Shown one piece after another: positions 53,161 through 63,849 of a stretch of 64,000 nt of DNA (its first letter is position 1; the number at the start of each line of letters is the position of its first letter). Under the pieces are notes generated by a model, which was not told the origin of the DNA, did no database searches, and was given only the letters and a program-made list of their open reading frames with translations. Source of the DNA: LMUY01 sp964235495. Lineage in GTDB: Bacteria; Pseudomonadota; Alphaproteobacteria; Acetobacterales; Acetobacteraceae. The translations under genes were made by a program, and so were the position numbers. The DNA lies in contig CAXSAX010000010.1 of NCBI GenBank assembly GCA_964235495.1, positions 34,173 to 98,172 on the forward strand, in the 5' to 3' direction.

Positions 53161-55089
53161 ATGATGCCGAGCGAAACGTTAGTCCGCCTCGAACCGGATG
53201 CCCTGCAAAGCGCGATCGACGCCGCGCAGGCCGCGCTATGCGACCAGCAGGCCGCCGACGGCCACTGGCTGTTCGAGCTGGAGGCCGACGCCACCATCCC
53301 CGCCGGCTACATCCTGCTGGAGCATCACCTCGACCGCATCGACCCGGCGCTGCAGGCCAAGATGGGCGCCTACCTGCGCAGCATCCAGGGCGCCGATGGC
53401 GGCTGGCCGCTGTTCCATGACGGCGCGTCCGACCTGTCCGCCAGCGTGCAGGCCTATTTCGCGCTGAAGGCCATCGGCGATGCGGCCGAGGCGCCGCACA
53501 TGGCGGCGGCGCGGGCGCAGATCCTGGCGATGGGCGGGGCGGAGCGCACCAACGTGTTCACCCGCATCCAATTGGCCCTGTTCGGCCAGGTGCCGTGGCG
53601 GGCGGTGCCGGTCATGCCAGTCGAGATCATGAACCTGCCGCGCTGGTTCTTCTTCCACATCTCCAAGGTCTCGTACTGGTCGCGCACCGTCATGGTGCCG
53701 CTGGTGGTGCTGATGACGCTGCGGCCGCAGGCGCGCAACCCGCGCGGCGTCGGCATCGCCGAGCTGTTCCGCACCCCGCCGGACCAGGTGACGGACTGGA
53801 TTCGCGGGCCGTACCGCTCCTCCTGGGGCATCGCCTTCAAATGGCTGGACAGCTTGCTGCGCCCGCTGGTGCGCTTCTTCCCCGCCAGCACCCGGCGGCG
53901 CGCCATCGACGCCGCCGTGGCCTTCACGGTCGAGCGGCTGAACGGCGAGGACGGGCTGGGGGCGATCTACCCGGCCATGGCGAACAGCCTGATGATGTTC
54001 GACGTGCTGGGCTACCCGGCCGACCACCCGCACCCCGCCACCGCCTGGGCCGCCATCCGCCGGCTGCTGCGGGTCGAGCCGGGCCGCGCCTACTGCCAGC
54101 CCTGCCTGTCGCCGATCTGGGACACCGGGCTCGCCGGCCTCGCCATGGCCGAGGCGGAGGGGGACCGCTCGCCGGCCGTCGCCGCCGCGTGCGACTGGCT
54201 GGCGTCGCGGCAGGTGACGGACGTGCGCGGCGACTGGGCCTGGTCCCGGCCCGGCCTGCTGCCCGGCGGCTGGGCCTTCCAGTACGAGAACGCCCACTAC
54301 CCCGACGTGGACGACACCGCCGTGGTCGCCATGCTGCTGCACCGCACCCGCGAGCACCCGGAGGCGGTGGCCCGGGCGCGGGACTGGATCATCGGCATGC
54401 AGAGCAGCAACGGCGGCTGGGGCGCGTTCGACGTGGACAACGACTACCAGTTCCTCAACCACATCCCGTTCGCCGACCACGGCGCGCTGCTGGACCCGCC
54501 GACCGTGGACGTGACGGCGCGCTGCGTGTCGTTCCTGGCCGAGCTGGGCCATGGGCGGCAGGAGCCGGTGATCCGCCGGGCGCTCACCTACCTGCTGGGG
54601 CAGCAGGAGGCGGATGGCAGCTGGTTCGGCCGCTGGGGCACCAACTACATCTACGGCACCTGGTCCGCCCTGTGCGCGCTCAACGCGGTCGGCCTGCCGC
54701 TCACCGACCTGGCCATCCGCAAGGGCGCCTGCTGGCTGCTGTCGTGCCAGCGCAGCGATGGCGGCTGGGGCGAGGACGAGGAGTCCTATGGCGACGCGCC
54801 GCACGGCCACTACCACCGCAGCACCCCGTCGCAGACCGCCTGGGCGCTGCTCGGCCTCATGGCGGCCGGCGAGGTGAACAACCCGGCGGTCGCCAGCGGC
54901 ATCGAGTATTTGCGCCGCACCCAGACCGCGGCGGGCGAGTGGGACGAGGCGCCCTACACCGCCGTGGGGTTCCCCCGCGTGTTCTACCTGCGCTACCACG
55001 GCTACCGGCTGTTCTTCCCGCTGCTCGCCCTGGCGCGCTACCGCAACCTGCGGCAGGCGGCCACGCACCGGGTCGCGCTGGGGCTGTAG
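53161..55089 (+). CDS. shc: Squalene-hopene cyclase
   Basis: Membrane-associated cyclase converting squalene to hopene and hopanol. 642 residues; the protonating motif DVDDTA is at about residue 382, and several QW repeats are visible (GADGGWPLF, SSNGGWGAF, RSDGGWGED, AAGEWDE). The N-terminal QQAADGHWLFELEADATIPAG block is also typical. ATG 53161 or 53164 is the start. Part of the hpn operon; product is the precursor of all hopanoids, which stiffen the outer membrane. Confidence 0.98.
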   Translation: MMPSETLVRLEPDALQSAIDAAQAALCDQQAADGHWLFELEADATIPAGYILLEHHLDRIDPALQAKMGAYLRSIQGADGGWPLFHDGASDLSASVQAYFALKAIGDAAEAPHMAAARAQILAMGGAERTNVFTRIQLALFGQVPWRAVPVMPVEIMNLPRWFFFHISKVSYWSRTVMVPLVVLMTLRPQARNPRGVGIAELFRTPPDQVTDWIRGPYRSSWGIAFKWLDSLLRPLVRFFPASTRRRAIDAAVAFTVERLNGEDGLGAIYPAMANSLMMFDVLGYPADHPHPATAWAAIRRLLRVEPGRAYCQPCLSPIWDTGLAGLAMAEAEGDRSPAVAAACDWLASRQVTDVRGDWAWSRPGLLPGGWAFQYENAHYPDVDDTAVVAMLLHRTREHPEAVARARDWIIGMQSSNGGWGAFDVDNDYQFLNHIPFADHGALLDPPTVDVTARCVSFLAELGHGRQEPVIRRALTYLLGQQEADGSWFGRWGTNYIYGTWSALCALNAVGLPLTDLAIRKGACWLLSCQRSDGGWGEDEESYGDAPHGHYHRSTPSQTAWALLGLMAAGEVNNPAVASGIEYLRRTQTAAGEWDEAPYTAVGFPRVFYLRYHGYRLFFPLLALARYRNLRQAATHRVALGL

Positions 55090-55114
55090 CTCCCTGCTCG
55101 GCATCGTCGTCGGC

Positions 55115-55753
55115 TTGGCGGCCGAGGCGCGGCTCGCCCGCGGGCTGGGCGGCCTGGTCGGTATCGGCGGCGGCGGCGCGGACGGCGCCGCGGATGCCGC
55201 GGAGCGCCTGCTGGGCCAGGGAGCCCTCGCCTTGCTTAGCTTCGGCCTGGCCGGCGGCCTGTCGCCGGCGCTGGAGGCGGGCGCGGTGGTGGTGCCGGCC
55301 AGCGTGCTGGCGGGGGATCAGTTCTGGGCGGTGGACCCGGCGCTCGCCGCCTTGCTGGGCGAGCCAGCCGGCGTCCTGCTGGCAGCGAACGGGATCATCG
55401 CCACCCGCGAGGCGAAGCAGGCGGCCTGGCGTCGGACCGGCGCCGTCGCGGCCGACCTGGAAAGCGGCGCCGTGGCGCAGGCCGCTTCCCGCCGCCGCAT
55501 CCCGTTCGCCGTGCTGCGCGCCGTGTGCGACCCGGCCCGCCGCAGCCTGCCGCCCGCGGCGCTGGACGCGCTCGACGCGAGAGGGCGCATCCAGGCGGCG
55601 GCCTTGCTCGCCTCGCTGCTGCGCCACCCGGGGCAGGTCGCCGGGCTGGCCGCCCTGGCGCGCGAGGCCGCCCAGGCCCGCCGCGCCCTGCTGGCGCGCG
55701 TGGCGGCCACCGGGCCGCTGAAGGTGGCCTCAGCGAGCCTGCTGGATCGCTGA
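55115..55753 (+). CDS. hpnG: Hopanoid-associated phosphorylase HpnG
   Basis: Nucleoside-phosphorylase-like enzyme that removes adenine from adenosylhopane to give ribosylhopane-1-phosphate. Visible: SFGLAGGLSPALEAGAVVVP, ATREAKQAAWRRTGAVAADL with DLESGAVAQAA (substrate-binding Glu). The start is unclear. No ATG/GTG/TTG occurs before TTG 55115, yet the conserved N-terminus LLGIVVGLAAEARLAR begins 21 bases earlier at CTG 55094, so a CTG start is possible. The last 24 bases overlap the convergent Tim44-like gene. hpnH, its usual follower, is not here. Confidence 0.88.
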   Translation: MAAEARLARGLGGLVGIGGGGADGAADAAERLLGQGALALLSFGLAGGLSPALEAGAVVVPASVLAGDQFWAVDPALAALLGEPAGVLLAANGIIATREAKQAAWRRTGAVAADLESGAVAQAASRRRIPFAVLRAVCDPARRSLPPAALDALDARGRIQAAALLASLLRHPGQVAGLAALAREAAQARRALLARVAATGPLKVASASLLDR

Positions 55754-56677
55754 CAGGATCCAGCGTCCGCCGCGGCTGCGCACGAAGGTCCAGACCTCCG
55801 TGATGACCTGCTCCTCCGTCAGGCTGCCATCCACCACCCGGTTCTGCCCGTCCCGCGTCACGTCGATCATGGCGAAGCACATGGCCACCGTGGCATACTC
55901 CCGCTGCCCCTCGGCCCAGGCCTGCGCCAGGTCGCCCTTCTGCAGGCGCACGTCGGTGACGGTGTTGCGCAGCCCGCGGTTGCGCAGCGCGGCCAGCTGC
56001 TCGCCGAAGTAGCCGGCCATCTCCGGCGTCGAGATCGAGCGCAGGGCGTTCAGGTCCTCGGTGCTCCAGGCTGCCTGCATCGCCTTGAGCAGCTGCTCGA
56101 AGGCCTGGTAGTCGGCCGGGTTGATCGCGATGGTGGGCGGGGCAGCCCGGGCGCCGCCGAACAGGCCGGCCCCCGCAGCGCCGCGTGCGCCACCTGGCCC
56201 ACCTGCCCCGCCGCTGCGTCCGCCGAGCCCGGCCAGCATCGGCTGGCGCGCCATCACCAGCCGCAGCACCCAGCGCCCGATGAAGAAGAGCAGCGCCAGC
56301 TGGATCAGCAGCCCGACGATGCTGCCGCCGCCGTCGATGCCGCCGAACAGGCCGCGGCCGAACAGCATCCCGCCCAGCCCCGCCCCGAGCAGCCCGCCCA
56401 TCAGCCCGGAGGAGAACGCGCTGCGGCCGCCATACCGGTTGTAGCCGCCGCCGAACCCCGGCGACGGCGCGCCGAACGACGGGTCCTGCCGCGGCGTGAA
56501 GCTGCGCTGCATCGGCGCGGCCGAGAACGGCGACACGCCCGTTGAAGGCGGCGCGGAATAGGTGAACCCGCCGCGGCTGCCCATGGAGGCGCCGCCGCCC
56601 GCCCGCGCCAGGGCCAGCCCGGGCGCCAGCGCCAGGGCCACTGCAAGGGCGGCTGTGAGGGAACGAACGCGGATCAT
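55730..56677 (-). CDS. Tim44-like domain membrane protein
   Basis: About 315 residues. Signal-like N-terminus (RSLTAALAVALALAPGLALA), a Gly-rich linker, two short hydrophobic segments (GLLIQLALLFFIGRWVLRLV), then a C-terminal Tim44-like domain: NPADYQAFEQLLKAMQAAWS, DLNALRSISTPEMAGYF and a beta sheet ending TFVRSRGGRWILSAIQ. Family members are found in alphaproteobacterial membranes; no enzymatic role is known. Start ATG 56677 has GGAG 9 bases upstream. Convergent with hpnG, so probably an independent gene. Confidence 0.88.
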   Translation of the reverse strand: MIRVRSLTAALAVALALAPGLALARAGGGASMGSRGGFTYSAPPSTGVSPFSAAPMQRSFTPRQDPSFGAPSPGFGGGYNRYGGRSAFSSGLMGGLLGAGLGGMLFGRGLFGGIDGGGSIVGLLIQLALLFFIGRWVLRLVMARQPMLAGLGGRSGGAGGPGGARGAAGAGLFGGARAAPPTIAINPADYQAFEQLLKAMQAAWSTEDLNALRSISTPEMAGYFGEQLAALRNRGLRNTVTDVRLQKGDLAQAWAEGQREYATVAMCFAMIDVTRDGQNRVVDGSLTEEQVITEVWTFVRSRGGRWILSAIQQAR

Positions 56678-56810
56678 GGCAATCAACTCCGAGAATACGG
56701 ACGATATAGGACGAAGCGGGGGTGAAAAGCAGGGTGCCGCCGCGCCGCCCAGTACCTGACCTGGCAACTATTCCGTGCCATGATGCCGCGCCACAGACCG
56801 GAACGCCGCG

Positions 56811-59261
<2,451 letters not shown>

Positions 59262-59285
59262 GCGGCCCGCCTCGCGGGCGACTTC

Positions 59286-59396
59286 GCAGGGCTCTGCCCT
59301 GCACCCGAAAGGGGATGGGCATCCCCTTTACCCCTGGTATCAGGTGTCCAGAGGACTTCGTCCTCTGGTGGGGTTCGGGGCAAAGCCCCGACCTTC
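59286..59396 (-). repeat. Dispersed composite repeat, copy 4 (inverted)
   Basis: Reverse complement of the other copies: GCAGGGC TCT GCCCTGC, AAAGGGGAT/ATCCCCTTT, then CAGGTGTC CAGAGGAC TTC GTCCTCTG at 59341-59367, ending in GGGGTTCGGGG and GGGGCAAAGCCCC. It lies 24 bases after the glgP stop. The remaining intergenic bases to 59580 show no gene and no clear riboswitch before queE. Confidence 0.85.
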
Positions 59397-59580
59397 ACTT
59401 CTTGGGGTTCTTCAGGCTCGCCTGGGCGCCTCTGCGCCTCATTTTCACCGACGCCATGGACTTCGAGGGTCCGGCCCACAAATTTGTGTCCGACCCCAAC
59501 GGCAGGAGCCGAAGCGTGCACCGCGGCGACGCGTCCCCCCATGAAATCCTCGACGTCGCCCCGGCGTTGGCGGAGCGGGC

Positions 59581-60213
59581 ATGACCTACAGCGTCAAGGA
59601 GATTTTCTACACGCTGCAGGGAGAGGGCCGCAATGCCGGGTGCGCCGCGGTGTTCTGCCGCTTCGCCGGCTGCAACCTCTGGTCGGGGCGCGAGGCCGAC
59701 CGGACGGCGGCGACATGCCGGTTCTGCGACACCGACTTCGTGGGAACCGACGGGTCGGGCGGCGGCCGTTTCCGCGGCGCCGCCGACCTCGCCGCCGCGG
59801 TCGCCGCGGCCTGGGGCGGCGGGCCGGGCCAGCACCTCGCCGTGCTGACGGGGGGCGAGCCCCTGCTGCAGGTCGATGCCGCGCTGGTCGCGGCGCTGCA
59901 CGGCGAAGGCTTCAAGGTCGCCGTCGAGACCAACGGGACCATCGCCGCCCCGCCCGGCCTGGACTGGCTCTGCGTCAGCCCGAAGGCCGGCGCCCCCCTC
60001 GTCCAGGCCTCCGGCGACGAGCTCAAGCTGGTGTATCCCCAGCCGGGGGCGCTGCCGGCCGCCTTCGAGGACTGCCGGTTCGACCACTTCCTGCTGCAAC
60101 CGATGGACGGCCCCCGCCACATCGAGAACACCCGGGCGGCGATCGCCTACTGCATGGCGCACCCGCGATGGCGGTTCAGCTTCCAAACCCACAAGGCGGT
60201 CGGCATCAGATGA
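59581..60213 (+). CDS. queE: 7-carboxy-7-deazaguanine synthase
   Basis: Radical SAM enzyme making 7-carboxy-7-deazaguanine from carboxy-tetrahydropterin for queuosine and other 7-deazapurine pathways. 210 residues. The cluster motif is Cx14Cx2C (C-NLWSGREADRTAAT-CRFC), the spacing seen in proteobacterial QueE. GGEPLLQ is the SAM-binding motif. The start ATG 59581 is after no strong ribosome site. It overlaps queD by 4 bases. queC and queF are not in the window, so the pathway genes are scattered. Confidence 0.95.
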   Translation: MTYSVKEIFYTLQGEGRNAGCAAVFCRFAGCNLWSGREADRTAATCRFCDTDFVGTDGSGGGRFRGAADLAAAVAAAWGGGPGQHLAVLTGGEPLLQVDAALVAALHGEGFKVAVETNGTIAAPPGLDWLCVSPKAGAPLVQASGDELKLVYPQPGALPAAFEDCRFDHFLLQPMDGPRHIENTRAAIAYCMAHPRWRFSFQTHKAVGIR

Positions 60214-60572
60214 GGATCACCCAAGCCTTCACCTTCGAGGCGGCCCACCGCCTGCCCCACGTGCCCGACAGCCACCGCTGCCACCGGATGCACGGCCACT
60301 CCTACCGCGTCGAGCTGCGGCTCGAAGGCCCCGTCGATCCGCAATCGGGGTTCGTCGCCGACTTCTTCGAGGTCGAGGCGGCCTTCGCGTCGCTGCTGGG
60401 GCGCCTCGACCACCACTGCCTGAACGAGGTGGAGGGCCTCGAGAACCCGACCGCGGAGAACATCTCGGTCTGGATCTGGGACCACATGCGCCCCGTGATC
60501 CCCGTGCTCGCGGCGGTGACCGTCTACGAGACCCCGAACTGCTGGGCCGAATACGACGGCCCGCCGGCCTGA
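60210..60572 (+). CDS. queD: 6-carboxy-5,6,7,8-tetrahydropterin synthase
   Basis: Makes 6-carboxytetrahydropterin from dihydroneopterin triphosphate, the step before QueE. 120 residues; zinc His in FEAAHRL and HRMHGHSY, catalytic Cys in SHRCHRM, and the late His/Glu region LDHHCLNEV. The ATG 60210 overlaps the queE stop by 4 bases. Length and motifs are normal. Confidence 0.96.
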   Translation: MRITQAFTFEAAHRLPHVPDSHRCHRMHGHSYRVELRLEGPVDPQSGFVADFFEVEAAFASLLGRLDHHCLNEVEGLENPTAENISVWIWDHMRPVIPVLAAVTVYETPNCWAEYDGPPA

Positions 60573-60755
60573 GCGGAAGACGCGCGCTCACGCCAAAGCC
60601 GTCTCCGCCCCCGGCCTCCTCACCCTCCGCTCCGGCGAGCCTCCGCCGGGACGGCTGGACCGGCCTCCAAGCCGTGTGTCATGGGACAAGGCGTGGGAGG
60701 GCATGCGTGCGTTGCCGCGGGGTGAGCCTGCATTACGGGCTCTGGAGCACCGGCT

Positions 60756-62063
60756 ATGAGCGGGCTGGAACTCTGGGGCGGCGTTGAGTGCACGGTGGTG
60801 CGCATCGAGACGCAGCGGCGCGACCAGCTGCTCGAAACCGGCCATCACGAACGCGAGGGCGACCTCACCCTCATCGCCTCCCTCGGCCTGCGCACGATCC
60901 GCTATCCCGTGCTGTGGGAACGCGTGGCGCCGCGCGACCCAGCCGAATGCGACTGGGCCTGGTCCGACGCGCGGCTGGCGCGGCTGCAGGCGCTGGGCAT
61001 CGCGCCGATCCTGGGCCTGGTGCACCACGGCGCCGGGCCCGCCTACACCGACCTGCTCGACCCGCTATTCGCCGAGAAGCTGGCCGACTACGCCGGCCGC
61101 GTGGCCGCCCGCTACCCCTGGGTGCGCGACTGGACGCCGGTGAACGAGCCGCTCACGACGGCGCGCTTCTCGGGCCTGTACGGCCTCTGGCACCCGCACG
61201 GGCACGACGAGCGCACCTTCCTCACCGCCCTGGCCAACCAATGCCACGGCGTCGCGCTCGCGATGCGCGCCATCCGCAAGCACTGCCCGGACGCGCGCCT
61301 GGTGCAGACCGAGGATCTCGGCCGGGTGTTCTCGACCCCCGCCATGGCCGCGCAGGCCGAGTACGAGAACGGGCGGCGCTGGCTGAGCCTGGACCTGCTC
61401 TGCGGCCGGGTCGACCGCGGCCATGCCTGGCATGGCCGCCTGCTCACGGCCGGCGTGGCGGCCGGCACGCTCGACCAATTCGTCGCCGCCCCGTGCCCGC
61501 CCGACATCCTCGGCATCAACCACTACGTGACCAGCGACCGCTTCCTGGACGAGCGCGCCGGGCTGTATCCCGAGCGCTACCGCAGCAGGAACAGCAAGGC
61601 GGCCTACGCCGACCTCGAAGCCGTCCGCATCCGCCTGCCCGGCGGCTCCGGAGGCTTCGAGGCCCGCCTGCGCGAGGCCTGGGAGCGCTACGGCCTGCCC
61701 GTGGCCGTCACAGAGGCCCATCTCGGCTGCGCCGAGCCGGAGGAGAGCCGCCGCTGGCTCGTCGAGGTCTGGCACGCGGCCGAACGGCTCCGCACGGAGG
61801 GCTTAGACCTGCGCGCCGTCACCGTCTGGTCGATCTTCGGGGCGATGGACTGGCAATCCCTGCTATGCCGCCGCGACGGCGCCTATGAACCCGGCGTGTT
61901 CGACGCGCGCTACGACCCGCCGCGCCCGACCCTGCTGGCCGACGTGATCCGCTCCCTCGCCACCCTCGGCCGCTACGACCTTCCCGCGCTAGGCGGCGAA
62001 GGCTGGTGGCGCCGGCCCGACCGCTTCCTGCGGGCTGCCGACGATACGCGCTTCACTGCTTGA
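60756..62063 (+). CDS. GH1-like glycoside hydrolase domain protein
   Basis: A 435-residue TIM-barrel protein of GH1-like type, similar to the hydrolase-like half of proteins that elsewhere are fused to an RmlD-like reductase. The acid/base motif TPVNEPLTTARFSG (Glu in NEP) is at about residue 132, and a nucleophile candidate Glu lies in VAVTEAHLG near residue 319. RYPVLWERVAP and ILGLVHHGAGP are other family blocks. No fused reductase follows. The start ATG 60756 is MSGLELWGGVEC. Substrate unknown. The gap 60573-60755 holds no gene. Confidence 0.85.
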   Translation: MSGLELWGGVECTVVRIETQRRDQLLETGHHEREGDLTLIASLGLRTIRYPVLWERVAPRDPAECDWAWSDARLARLQALGIAPILGLVHHGAGPAYTDLLDPLFAEKLADYAGRVAARYPWVRDWTPVNEPLTTARFSGLYGLWHPHGHDERTFLTALANQCHGVALAMRAIRKHCPDARLVQTEDLGRVFSTPAMAAQAEYENGRRWLSLDLLCGRVDRGHAWHGRLLTAGVAAGTLDQFVAAPCPPDILGINHYVTSDRFLDERAGLYPERYRSRNSKAAYADLEAVRIRLPGGSGGFEARLREAWERYGLPVAVTEAHLGCAEPEESRRWLVEVWHAAERLRTEGLDLRAVTVWSIFGAMDWQSLLCRRDGAYEPGVFDARYDPPRPTLLADVIRSLATLGRYDLPALGGEGWWRRPDRFLRAADDTRFTA

Positions 62064-62303
62064 CGCGAGCGGAATCTGCTCACAACAGCGGCCAACAAGC
62101 AAAAACAGAGGAAAGGTCAGGACTATTTGCTGGGACTACGTGGAGCGCCAACCCCCTGCACCGGCCTTCTCAAAAGATGCCGAGTGGTCGGTATTTCGAT
62201 ACCAGAGCGTCGGGAATGGGTTTGAGAACGGTCAAGCAGCCAAGAGCCCGCTTTCAGCCACGGCGCGGCCCAGATCGTCAGAAACGCCGGATAAAGAGGA
62301 CTG

Positions 62304-62588
62304 ATGGGCCAGGCGGCTTGGGCGCTGCACCACACCAAGTGGACCGGGACTGCAGTTCAGGCTTATAGCAGCCTCTCGGAAATTGGGAGTCAATTGGCCA
62401 TGACGGGTGCGAGAGCCAAACAGGATGATCCCGCGAAGTCGCAAAAGTTTATTGACGTAGTGCGCGAGGCGGAAACAACAGATGATGAAGCCGTGTTTGA
62501 GAGAGCGCTCAAGGCATCGACCGACTTAGACATAAAGAAGATTTTGTCACTTAAGAACGTCGCTTCCCCACGTTGTCGGGACGCTTAA
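62304..62588 (+). CDS. Small hypothetical protein, possible partner of the RelA/SpoT-type gene
   Basis: A 94-codon frame with AGAGGA 3 bases before ATG 62304, and a second possible start at ATG 62400. Product: KQDDPAKSQKFIDVVREAET, then TDDEAVFERALKA, a short charged helical protein. Its last 38 bases overlap the convergent gene 62551-63720. The acidic helical C-terminal half resembles small proteins seen in other alphaproteobacteria, but I could not confirm a family. An antitoxin for the adjacent synthetase is one idea; convergent orientation is atypical for that. It is in AT-richer DNA. Confidence 0.4.
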   Translation: MGQAAWALHHTKWTGTAVQAYSSLSEIGSQLAMTGARAKQDDPAKSQKFIDVVREAETTDDEAVFERALKASTDLDIKKILSLKNVASPRCRDA

Positions 62589-63720
62589 ACGGACTACGGC
62601 GTAGCCACGACAAATCACCCAAAAAGCTGCGCGCGGGTGGCCTCGATTGTGTAACCGCACGCGCATAATCAACGGCCGACTGGCCCTGGGCAACGTGTTT
62701 AAGATATCCTGTAAACGTCTTTACGTCTCCAAAGTAGTTTGGATACGCTGCCTTCAACGTTTCGATTTTCTCGACCTCGACTAAGACTATGTTGGTTGAC
62801 TCTGCCGCATCTCGCTCTGCGGCGTCATATGAATTTGTTGCGCTTAACGGCTGAAATTTGGCCTCAACTTTGACCGACTTATCGGCTTTATCGAACGTTA
62901 TGAGAAAATGGCTTGGCCTTGAGTATGGATCGGTTGGCAAGCTGGAACCCAGCACACCCTGATTGATCGTGTCTAAAACATCAACCGCGTTTATCTTTGC
63001 AGCCAACCACCTTATTTCCGCACGCCTCTCAGAGGAAATTTCGCAGCCGGGTGGAGCGGGACAGTTTTCCACTTCCGCAAACTCGCCAGACATCAGACAG
63101 AATAAGCGCAACCAGTCGTCACTGCCTTCATGATTTTTAAGGCCTTCACTACGGAACAAACCTACCGCCTCTACGCTCGTAGCCCAAGCATGCTGCAATC
63201 TTGACCTTATTTGAACTTCCACCCTCTTGCCATGGTATGCTGAGTTTGAATCATCCTCGTGATTAAACTTCAAAATCACATGGCAGCTTCGGTAACCATC
63301 AGGCTTTGGCGTTGCCAAGTAGTCATCAATCTTGTGAACTTCGTGTCTGCTCGCTTCGCGCAAGGTCTTAGCAATTGTATCGACCCCGTCCATCGACTCC
63401 ATAATCGCTCTACAACCAGCAAGGTCTTGCATTTGATTGAGGTTCAGGCGTTTACGGCGCAGCTTCCCGATGATTGCTGGCATTCTTTTTAGACGAGCAC
63501 CAGTAATTCCAGATGCCGAGTTAGCACCCATATGATAAATGATTGACTGTCTAATACTCCGCATTGGCAATGCGTGAGCATCGCGCCAGTTATTTGCAAT
63601 CTTAAATGCATGCCTGATTTCTTGCTCGGTTTCGGCAGTGAATAGCCGCCGTTCAGCAATAACTTTCCCGGCTCTTGTCGCGTCCTTGTTACTAAACTCA
63701 AATTTTGGATACTCGGTCAT
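62551..63720 (-). CDS. RelA/SpoT-domain nucleotide pyrophosphokinase (small alarmone/toxSAS-like)
   Basis: About 389 residues. Residues 70-190 form a RelA/SpoT synthetase domain with all key motifs: ARLKRMPAIIGKL, MQDLAGCRAIM (Asp99), KPDGYRSCHVIL (Tyr143), VEVQIRSRLQHAWA (Glu168, His177). No HD hydrolase or TGS domain is present, so it is a single-domain synthetase with an unknown C-terminal part (200-389). Proteins of this form include house-keeping small alarmone synthetases and toxSAS/CapRel-type defence toxins that pyrophosphorylate nucleotides or tRNA. I chose ATG 63720 (MTEYPK); TTG 63747 would add 9 residues. The segment 62064-64000 is AT-richer than the chromosome, which suggests transfer. 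Confidence 0.88.
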   Translation of the reverse strand: MTEYPKFEFSNKDATRAGKVIAERRLFTAETEQEIRHAFKIANNWRDAHALPMRSIRQSIIYHMGANSASGITGARLKRMPAIIGKLRRKRLNLNQMQDLAGCRAIMESMDGVDTIAKTLREASRHEVHKIDDYLATPKPDGYRSCHVILKFNHEDDSNSAYHGKRVEVQIRSRLQHAWATSVEAVGLFRSEGLKNHEGSDDWLRLFCLMSGEFAEVENCPAPPGCEISSERRAEIRWLAAKINAVDVLDTINQGVLGSSLPTDPYSRPSHFLITFDKADKSVKVEAKFQPLSATNSYDAAERDAAESTNIVLVEVEKIETLKAAYPNYFGDVKTFTGYLKHVAQGQSAVDYARAVTQSRPPARSFLGDLSWLRRSPFKRPDNVGKRRS

Positions 63721-63832
63721 ACTGAACTGCCTATTGAGCGCACACAAGCAATCCGGTCGCTTCCACTGTGGCGAAAAAGTGAATTATCCGCGACCAGCGG
63801 CCCAATTTAATCTTATCGATTCGGTATGGCAA

Positions 63833-63849
63833 CTGTAACTTCGTTACAG
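63833..63849. promoter_or_regulatory. Inverted repeat upstream of the RelA/SpoT-type gene
   Basis: CTGTAAC (63833-63839), TTC, GTTACAG (63843-63849). A perfect 7-bp inverted repeat about 113 bases upstream of the start codon of the minus-strand RelA/SpoT-type gene. It may be an operator or promoter element. The rest of 63721-64000 shows no gene. Confidence 0.4.

Noticed and set aside
59262..59580. preQ1 riboswitch before queE
   Set aside because: No convincing preQ1-type loop; the space is largely repeat copy 4, and queE makes a precursor rather than using preQ1.
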